Positions 5,731-10,138 of a DNA stretch of 10,138 nt are shown piece by piece (position 1 is the first letter of the stretch; every line of letters starts with the position of its first letter). The notes beneath the pieces were generated by a model. The model did no database searches and had not been told where the DNA came from. It saw only the letters and a list, made by a program, of their open reading frames with translations. A program made the translations under genes and the position numbers. This stretch comes from Flavobacteriaceae bacterium UBA6268 (GTDB taxonomy: Bacteria; Bacteroidota; Bacteroidia; Flavobacteriales; Flavobacteriaceae): assembly GCA_002440705.1 (NCBI GenBank), contig DJVA01000100.1, forward strand, positions 1 to 10,138, in the 5' to 3' direction.

Positions 5731-6323
5731 GCAAAATAGCCTTGTATGGCGAGTATCGTGAAAATCAAATATTGCAAAGATAACATTCCCAGTCCGCGGT
5801 AGGCGTACAAGGGAACGGTAATGAGGTCGGCAAAAATCCAAAGCGTCCAGTTTTCCAATTTCTTGATGGCCATGTACCACATGGCGGTAAAGAATACCCC
5901 CGAGGTAAAAATATCGATATAATTGGCCCATTCCAACTCATATCCAAACCCTAGATAGACGAAATAGGTAACCAGCATGGTCAATACAAAAAAACCAAAT
6001 CCAATCCCTTTTTCCCTGGTGTTGGTTCTGGAAATACGAACCACAGTCTTGTGGTTTTTCTTCCGGGCCCAGTTCCACCAGCCATAGACGCTCATCACCG
6101 AATAGTACACATTCATCATCATATCGCCAAAATAATGTGCTCGATACAAAAGATACACCGTAATAATGGTAGCCACCAACCCAGTAGGATACACCCAGAT
6201 ATGCTCTTTTTTCGCGTACCACACACTGGCAATCCCAAAAAAGAAAGCGAGGCCCTCTAGTACTATAAGAATTCCGGGCGTATTGCGATAAGGATCCAGG
6301 AAAAAATCAAAAATCGGACTCAT
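5685..6323 (-). CDS. pnuC: PnuC-family vitamin transporter (nicotinamide riboside, possibly thiamin)
   Basis: A 212-residue inner-membrane protein with about seven predicted membrane helices (roughly 16-37, 42-60, 66-86, 108-128, 137-155, 157-175, 180-199). PnuC family marks are the aromatic-rich YSVMSVYGWWNWARKK at 74-89 and ENWTLWIFADLITVPLY at 157-173. PnuC proteins are facilitated-diffusion carriers whose substrate is trapped by phosphorylation; relatives move nicotinamide riboside (PnuC), thiamin (PnuT) or riboflavin (PnuX). The coupled NadR-like kinase favours nicotinamide riboside, while the TPP-controlled receptor downstream would suit thiamin. The start is 2 bases after the GGGP synthase stop, and the end overlaps the kinase. 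The polar loop at 87-107 after the third helix is rich in Lys and Arg, as expected for a cytoplasmic side. Family near certain, substrate open. Confidence 0.92.
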   Translation of the reverse strand: MSPIFDFFLDPYRNTPGILIVLEGLAFFFGIASVWYAKKEHIWVYPTGLVATIITVYLLYRAHYFGDMMMNVYYSVMSVYGWWNWARKKNHKTVVRISRTNTREKGIGFGFFVLTMLVTYFVYLGFGYELEWANYIDIFTSGVFFTAMWYMAIKKLENWTLWIFADLITVPLYAYRGLGMLSLQYLIFTILAIQGYFAWKKYLDNNPQTAKE

Positions 6324-6325
6324 AG

Positions 6326-7027
6326 TTACGCTTTTTCAAAGGCTGTACCCATCACCACCATTTGGGCACCTGCTTGGTAGGCTTCTTCCAATTGTATTTT
6401 GGTTTTGATACCTCCGCCAACTATCAAGGGGATGGAGAGTTCCTTTCGCACGGCGGTAATAATCTTGGGGGCTACGGAAAGTTTCGCCCCACTTCCCGCT
6501 TCCAGGTACACTACTTGTGCTCCCATCAACTCCGCCGCCTTTGCCGTATCCACAATGTTGTTCAAATCGTTTTGAGGCATTGGTTCGGTTGCCGTAATTC
6601 GGGCTACGGCCGAAGGGTTGCCTCCATCCAAAAGTAGGTACCCGGTTGGGATTACTTCCAGCTTCGTTCCACGAAGCGATGTCACGGCCTTTACTTGCTG
6701 GCCCACGAGGTATTCGGGATTCCTCCCCGAGAGTAGGCTCAGGAACAAGACGGCATCGGCCAGTGGAGTTATTTGGGAAACGTCCCCCGGAAAGAGGACC
6801 AGGGGTTTGGCTGTGTACAATTTCAATTCCTTCACAACGGCTTCGGCCCATCCTTTTGGTACGGTACTACCTCCTACAAATAGGTGCGTTACTTCGGAAG
6901 GTAAGGTCCTTAGAAATGATGCGGTTCCTGCGAGATCAAACTTTTCAGGGTCGATTAAAACTGCCAGTAACCGCTGATTTTTCAGCAAGGCATCGGTAAA
7001 GGAATGAAGGACGGGCTTTGAAAACAT
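6326..7027 (-). CDS. Geranylgeranylglyceryl phosphate synthase-like protein (PcrB/GGGPS family)
   Basis: A 233-residue TIM-barrel enzyme starting MFSKPVLHSF. I prefer this ATG, which leaves a 5-base gap to the previous gene, over one ten codons upstream that adds a Cys-rich MCLCPNFLIL and overlaps the neighbour. Motifs: LIDPEK at 24-29, VGGST at 51-55, FPG at 79-81, LLSGRNPEYL at 98-107, YLEAGSGA at 174-181 and VGGGI at 203-207, which form the glycerol-1-phosphate and polyprenyl diphosphate sites. The family joins sn-glycerol-1-phosphate to geranylgeranyl diphosphate, the first committed step of archaeal ether lipids; group II members from Bacteroidota have been described as active GGGP synthases, but their lipid product in the cell is poorly understood. 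Its place between a carrier-protein activator and a vitamin transporter gives no direct clue. Family near certain; chain length specificity is inferred. Confidence 0.92.
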   Translation of the reverse strand: MFSKPVLHSFTDALLKNQRLLAVLIDPEKFDLAGTASFLRTLPSEVTHLFVGGSTVPKGWAEAVVKELKLYTAKPLVLFPGDVSQITPLADAVLFLSLLSGRNPEYLVGQQVKAVTSLRGTKLEVIPTGYLLLDGGNPSAVARITATEPMPQNDLNNIVDTAKAAELMGAQVVYLEAGSGAKLSVAPKIITAVRKELSIPLIVGGGIKTKIQLEEAYQAGAQMVVMGTAFEKA

Positions 7028-7032
7028 AAGAA

Positions 7033-7662
7033 TCAGGAAATTAGGGCATAGGCACAAGTATAACCTTCAAATTCGTGAAACCAAATAGCAAAAGCCTCCA
7101 ACCTTCCCTGAAAGCTTACGCTGGCCGTGGTCGCCATCACGTCCATATCGAAATCCTCTACATAAATGTGCTTCAGGAAACTCACCCCAGGCTCGGCAAA
7201 ACTTTTGTACAAACTTTCCTTGGCGCCCCAAACCATGGTCAATTTTCGAATCAAAGCGTCTTCGTTGGCCAGGGTTCGGTATTCCTCCAAAGGGGTAAAT
7301 TTATGGGCTATTTTTAGGATTTTGCTGCGCTGCATTTCGATATCAATCCCCACCTCCACATCGCTTATGATGATGGCCGAAAAAATAAAGGAATGGGTAA
7401 TGGAAATCTTTTTGCCGTCCTTCAGATGGGGTTTGCCTTTTTCATCATAAAAAAGGTCAAAATCATCGTATCCCATTTCGGCCAATAAATGCCGCACACT
7501 CATAAATCCCCGTCGGTGCAAATCGCTTTTCATCCCGTCCACGCGATCCCTACAATGCCTTGTAAGTTCGATGCCTTTAGAAAGGACTTCAAAGGATTCT
7601 TCAATCTTCCAAATGAGGACTTTAGTAGCGGGGTTAACTGTTATTGTTTTGTAAAGAGGCAT
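7033..7662 (-). CDS. 4'-phosphopantetheinyl transferase, Sfp-like
   Basis: A 209-residue enzyme that moves phosphopantetheine from CoA to a serine of carrier proteins. Motifs in order: YDEKGKPHL at 72-80, ISITHSF at 86-92 (CoA binding), VGIDIE at 104-109 (metal-binding Asp and Glu) and the W-G-A-K-E-S-L-Y-K signature at 145-153, which is the W-x-x-K-E-x-x-x-K hallmark. I start at the ATG at 7662 because a longer frame reaches only a TTG at 7725 that is itself part of the promoter box. The two-half Sfp organisation and length differ from the short AcpS type (about 120 residues). No polyketide or peptide synthetase is in the window, so the target may be fatty-acid ACP or a secondary pathway elsewhere. 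It is the first gene of a six-gene run; its stop is 5 bases before the GGGPS start. Confidence 0.92.
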   Translation of the reverse strand: MPLYKTITVNPATKVLIWKIEESFEVLSKGIELTRHCRDRVDGMKSDLHRRGFMSVRHLLAEMGYDDFDLFYDEKGKPHLKDGKKISITHSFIFSAIIISDVEVGIDIEMQRSKILKIAHKFTPLEEYRTLANEDALIRKLTMVWGAKESLYKSFAEPGVSFLKHIYVEDFDMDVMATTASVSFQGRLEAFAIWFHEFEGYTCAYALIS

Positions 7663-7682
7663 ATAATGTGAAGGATATTCCG

Positions 7683-7690
7683 TAATTTTG
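7683..7690 (+). promoter_or_regulatory. Promoter -7 box of ahcY (TAATTTTG)
   Basis: TAATTTTG matches TAnnTTTG exactly and lies 46 bases before the ahcY ATG. Transcription would start near 7696, so the first 20 or so bases of the ahcY and phosphopantetheinyl transferase transcripts overlap. No -33 TTG was found at a usable distance. Confidence 0.6.
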
Positions 7691-7693
7691 CCC

Positions 7694-7710
7694 TCTGAAA
7701 AATCTTCAGA
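7694..7710. promoter_or_regulatory. Small dyad between the divergent promoters
   Basis: TCTGAA and TTCAGA (7694-7699 and 7705-7710) form a 6-base inverted repeat with a 5-base spacer. It covers the predicted start sites of both divergent transcripts, so it could be an operator or just the first hairpin of either leader. The match is short and may be chance. Confidence 0.3.
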
Positions 7711-7722
7711 AAAGATAACGCT

Positions 7723-7730
7723 CAAATATA
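7723..7730 (-). promoter_or_regulatory. Promoter -7 box of the six-gene run (TATATTTG)
   Basis: TATATTTG is a perfect TAnnTTTG box, identical to the one of greA. It predicts a start near 7716 and a leader of about 54 bases before the phosphopantetheinyl transferase ATG. Its TTG would also be the only support for a longer version of that protein, which argues against the longer version. Confidence 0.7.
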
Positions 7731-7735
7731 CTAAT

Positions 7736-9052
7736 ATGTCTACGAAAACCGTGACTTACGTACCGTTTAAAGTAAAAGATATTTCCTTGGCCGACTGGGG
7801 CCGCAAGGAAATCGAATTGGCCGAAGCCGAAATGCCCGGCTTGATGTCGCTTCGGGAAGAATATAAAAACCAACAGCCCTTGAAAGGGGCCCGCATTGCG
7901 GGTTGTTTGCACATGACCATCCAAACTGCCGTGCTTATCGAAACCCTGCAAGCCTTGGGTGCCGAAGTGACCTGGAGTTCCTGCAACATTTTCTCTACCC
8001 AAGACCATGCGGCTGCAGCCATTGCCGCTGCCGGAATTCCGGTGTATGCCTGGAAAGGGATGAACGAAGAAGAGTTTGACTGGTGCATCGAGCAAACCTT
8101 GTTCTTTGGGGAAGACCGCCAGCCCTTGAACATGATCTTGGACGATGGCGGCGACCTTACCAACATGGTCTTGGACAAATACCCCGAACTGGTTTCAGGA
8201 ATCAAAGGGTTGAGCGAGGAAACCACCACAGGAGTGCATCGCCTCTACGAACGTATGGAAAATGGCACCCTCCCCATGCCTGCCATCAACGTGAACGATA
8301 GTGTGACCAAATCAAAATTCGACAATAAATTTGGTTGCCGTGAAAGTGCCGTGGATGCCATCCGCCGTGCGACCGACATCATGATGGCTGGAAAACGTGT
8401 GGTGGTGTGTGGCTATGGCGACGTAGGAAAAGGAACTGCCGCTTCCTTTAAAGGAGCTGGCTCCATTGTAACGGTGACCGAAATTGACCCCATTTGTGCC
8501 TTGCAAGCCGCCATGGATGGTTTTGAAGTGAAGCGTTTGGAAACGGTTGTGGGTAAAGCAGACATTGTCATTACCACTACCGGAAACAAGGACATTGTGT
8601 GTGGCGAACACTTTGAAGCCATGAAAGACAAGACCATCGTGTGTAACATTGGACACTTCGACAACGAGATTGACGTGGCCTGGTTGAAGCGAAACCACGG
8701 CAGTACCAAAGTGGAGATCAAACCACAGGTAGATAAATATACCGTGAATGGCAACGACATCATCCTATTGGCCGAAGGGCGTTTGGTAAATTTGGGTTGT
8801 GCTACGGGGCACCCCAGTTTTGTGATGAGCAACTCTTTTACCAACCAAACCTTGGCGCAGATCGAGCTGTGGAACAACAGCGGCGCTTACGAAAACAAGG
8901 TGTACACCCTTCCAAAACATTTGGACGAAAAAGTGGCCAAGCTGCACTTGGAAAAAATTGGTGTGGAACTCACCGAGCTGCGCCCCGACCAAGCCAAGTA
9001 CATCGGAGTAGACGTAGAAGGCCCTTACAAACCAGATTATTACAGGTACTAA
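7736..9052 (+). CDS. ahcY: S-adenosylhomocysteinase
   Basis: A 438-residue cytosolic enzyme that splits S-adenosylhomocysteine into adenosine and homocysteine, removing the inhibitor of methyltransferases. The ATG at 7736 gives MSTKTVTYVPFKVKDISLADWG, the usual start; a longer frame would begin at a TTG within the promoter box. Marks: CLHMTIQTA at 57-65, SSCNIFSTQDH at 81-91, DDGGDLT at 136-142, EETTTGVHRL at 161-170, NVNDSVTKSKFDN at 185-197 with the catalytic Lys and Asp region, the NAD loop GYGDVGKG at 226-233, HPSFVMSNSF near the C-terminus, and the tail YKPDYYRY, which reaches into the neighbouring subunit. It stands alone, divergent from the six-gene run, and ends 30 bases before a palindromic terminator. 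Codon use (many GCC, GTG) suggests good expression. Identification is near certain. Confidence 0.98.
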   Translation: MSTKTVTYVPFKVKDISLADWGRKEIELAEAEMPGLMSLREEYKNQQPLKGARIAGCLHMTIQTAVLIETLQALGAEVTWSSCNIFSTQDHAAAAIAAAGIPVYAWKGMNEEEFDWCIEQTLFFGEDRQPLNMILDDGGDLTNMVLDKYPELVSGIKGLSEETTTGVHRLYERMENGTLPMPAINVNDSVTKSKFDNKFGCRESAVDAIRRATDIMMAGKRVVVCGYGDVGKGTAASFKGAGSIVTVTEIDPICALQAAMDGFEVKRLETVVGKADIVITTTGNKDIVCGEHFEAMKDKTIVCNIGHFDNEIDVAWLKRNHGSTKVEIKPQVDKYTVNGNDIILLAEGRLVNLGCATGHPSFVMSNSFTNQTLAQIELWNNSGAYENKVYTLPKHLDEKVAKLHLEKIGVELTELRPDQAKYIGVDVEGPYKPDYYRY

Positions 9053-9082
9053 AACTGTGACCGCTTTAGTTTTAGAAATAAT

Positions 9083-9122
9083 AAAAAGAAAAACCCTGCC
9101 AATTGGCAGGGTTTTTCTTTTT
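9083..9122. terminator. Bidirectional intrinsic terminator (40-base perfect palindrome)
   Basis: The arms read AAAAAGAAAAACCCTGCCAA and its exact reverse complement, with no mismatch over 40 bases centred on AATT at 9101-9104. The CCCTGCC/GGCAGGG core is flanked by A-runs and T-runs, so RNA from either strand gives a GC-rich stem followed by U residues. It ends ahcY on the plus strand and the rplU-rpmA transcript on the minus strand. Confidence 0.93.
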
Positions 9123-9146
9123 GTTCTCTCTAAAGTTTGTTTGAAA

Positions 9147-9410
9147 CTAAGCCTCTCCGCGAGGTACGATGGAAACAAACGATTTGCCACCGCTTTTCTT
9201 TTCAAACTTTACGGTACCGTCTACTTTGGCGTGCAGTGTATGGTCCTTTCCGGCATACACGTTGTCACCTGGGTGGTGTTGCGTACCGCGTTGTCGTACG
9301 ATGATATTTCCGGCAACGGCTTCCTGTCCACCAAAAATCTTCACGCCCAAGCGTTTCGATTCTGATTCGCGACCGTTCTTCGAACTACCAACTCCTTTTT
9401 TGTGAGCCAT
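9147..9410 (-). CDS. rpmA: 50S ribosomal protein L27
   Basis: An 87-residue protein starting MAHKKGVGSSKNGRESESK, with GGQEAVAGNIIVRQRGTQHHPGDNV and the GKDHTLHA segment, all typical of bacterial L27. The flexible N-terminus reaches toward the peptidyl transferase centre in the 50S subunit. It has the simple start right after Met and not the cleavable extension known from Firmicutes. It lies 35 bases after the rplU stop, in the usual rplU-rpmA pair, and its stop is 25 bases before the shared terminator. Length and motifs are normal; identification is certain. Confidence 0.98.
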   Translation of the reverse strand: MAHKKGVGSSKNGRESESKRLGVKIFGGQEAVAGNIIVRQRGTQHHPGDNVYAGKDHTLHAKVDGTVKFEKKSGGKSFVSIVPRGEA

Positions 9411-9445
9411 TTTCTTTCGGTTTTATGGTTTAACGTTGGTGCAGG

Positions 9446-10138
9446 TTACTTACGCACCCCACCGTCCAATTTTTCTTGTAAATCTTTCAATTCGTCCCAT
9501 TTACCATCGGCTGCCAATTGGGCTTGCTCTGGCCAAGTGTCTGGAACGTGGTTGCCACGAACGTCGGCAATGATTTCGGCAATCTTTGCGGGCTTGGCTT
9601 TAGCCAAATCGGCATAGGTTGCAATTCCTGCAGCGATCAAGGTTTCGGCAATTTTTGGCCCGATGCCTTCAATCTTTTTCAAATCGTCGGCTTTACCGGC
9701 CGCCTTTTTCGGTGCCGCAGCTTTTGGAGTTTCTTTTTCAACTGCTTTTGAAGCTTCTTTTACTGCTGCTTTTGGAGCTTCCTCTTTTTTGGGCTCGGCT
9801 TTCTTGGCAGGGGCTGCTTTTTTGGTAGCGCCAGAAGCTACAATGCTTTCAATCACAATTTGGGAAAGGTACTGGCGGTGTCCATTCTTCACCCGGTACC
9901 CTTTTCTTCGTTTCTTTTTGAAAACGATCACCTTATCTCCTTTAAGGTGTTTCAAGACTTTTGCTCCAACTTGAGCGCCGTCTATAGCGGGGGCGCCAAC
10001 AGTTACTTTGTCTCCGTCGCCAATGAGAAGCACGTTGTCGAACTCGACTTTTTTGCCTTCCTCAGTAGCCAAACGGTTTACAAAGACTTTCTGGTCTTTT
10101 GCAACTTTGAATTGCTGCCCTGCTATCTCTACAATTGC
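9446..10138 (-). CDS. rplU: 50S ribosomal protein L21 with C-terminal helix-hairpin-helix extension (start just outside window)
   Basis: The frame is open to the window edge: AIVEIAGQQFKVAKDQKVFV is the L21 N-terminus, so probably only two codons (Met-Tyr) are missing, giving about 232 residues. Apparent starts further in are TTG codons and should be ignored. Numbering from the presumed Met, residues 1 to about 104 are the L21 core, with FKKKRRKGYRVKNGHRQ, which binds 23S rRNA. Residues about 105-152 are a Lys/Ala/Pro/Glu-rich linker. Residues about 153-195 form a helix-hairpin-helix domain with DLKKIEGIGPKIAETLIAAG, followed by an acidic WPEQAQLAADGKWDELKDLQEKLDGG tail. Bacterial L21 is usually near 103 residues, so the extension doubles it; similar extended L21 proteins occur in Flavobacteria. 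The gene precedes rpmA by 35 bases in a two-gene unit that ends at the shared terminator. Confidence 0.97.
   Translation of the reverse strand, partial: AIVEIAGQQFKVAKDQKVFVNRLATEEGKKVEFDNVLLIGDGDKVTVGAPAIDGAQVGAKVLKHLKGDKVIVFKKKRRKGYRVKNGHRQYLSQIVIESIVASGATKKAAPAKKAEPKKEEAPKAAVKEASKAVEKETPKAAAPKKAAGKADDLKKIEGIGPKIAETLIAAGIATYADLAKAKPAKIAEIIADVRGNHVPDTWPEQAQLAADGKWDELKDLQEKLDGGVRK

Noticed and set aside
5731..5931. Kinase frame extended upstream to 5931
   Set aside because: The added 67 residues lie fully within pnuC in another frame and have no kinase character; the Walker A motif sits correctly from the ATG at 5730.
7028..7057. GGGPS starting ten codons earlier at 7057
   Set aside because: The MCLCPNFLIL addition does not look like family N-termini and would overlap the previous gene; the ATG at 7027 keeps the tight 5-base spacing of the run. 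It cannot be fully excluded.
7663..7725. Longer phosphopantetheinyl transferase starting at 7725
   Set aside because: The start would be a TTG that is part of the TATATTTG promoter box, and the extra residues match nothing in the family.
7688..7735. Longer ahcY starting at 7688
   Set aside because: It would start at a TTG inside the ahcY -7 box; the ATG at 7736 gives the normal 438-residue enzyme.
7691..7735. SAH or SAM riboswitch before ahcY
   Set aside because: The leader after the predicted start is only about 40 bases and shows no SAH or SAM aptamer core.

Overview
This window looks like a chromosomal segment of a marine-type Flavobacteriaceae (Bacteroidota). The reasons are the TAnnTTTG promoter boxes with almost no Shine-Dalgarno sequences, a ribosomal protein L21 with a long Lys/Ala-rich tail and helix-hairpin-helix domain, a TonB-dependent receptor behind a TPP riboswitch, a DUF4301 protein and a bacterial geranylgeranylglyceryl phosphate synthase-like enzyme. 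The genus cannot be fixed from the sequence. Gene content is mostly core, and no transposon, prophage, CRISPR array, tRNA or rRNA was seen.

Layout. Positions 1-142 hold the start of greA on the minus strand, with its promoter and a leader inverted repeat. Positions 300-737 hold a small plus-strand lipoprotein that resembles a Rieske domain without the cluster ligands. Its stop overlaps the stop of a converging minus-strand TonB-dependent receptor (734-2950). The 290 bases upstream of the receptor are a compact control region: a promoter directly after arfB, a TPP riboswitch whose P3 arm is swollen by heptanucleotide repeats, and a hairpin that takes in the receptor's start codon. Upstream of it on the same strand lies a tight six-gene run, in transcription order: phosphopantetheinyl transferase, GGGP synthase, PnuC-type vitamin transporter, NadR-like kinase, DUF4301 protein, and ArfB-type peptidyl-tRNA hydrolase. 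Spacing is 5 and 2 bases, a 46-base overlap, 6 bases, and a 1-base overlap. This run starts from a TATATTTG box that is divergent from ahcY.

Positions 7736-9052 carry ahcY (S-adenosylhomocysteinase) on the plus strand. A 40-base perfect palindrome follows and can serve as a terminator for both ahcY and the facing rplU-rpmA unit. The window ends inside rplU, about two codons short of its start.

How the genes fit together. The TPP riboswitch marks the receptor as an outer-membrane importer of thiamin or a derivative. The nearby PnuC-type permease and NadR-like kinase look like an inner-membrane transport-and-trapping pair. Homology of the kinase suggests nicotinamide riboside as substrate; the neighbourhood also allows thiamin. 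That ambiguity, and the repeat-built riboswitch arm, are the most interesting points of the window. The other genes serve transcription elongation, translation, stalled-ribosome rescue, carrier-protein activation, isoprenoid ether-lipid synthesis and the methyl cycle.
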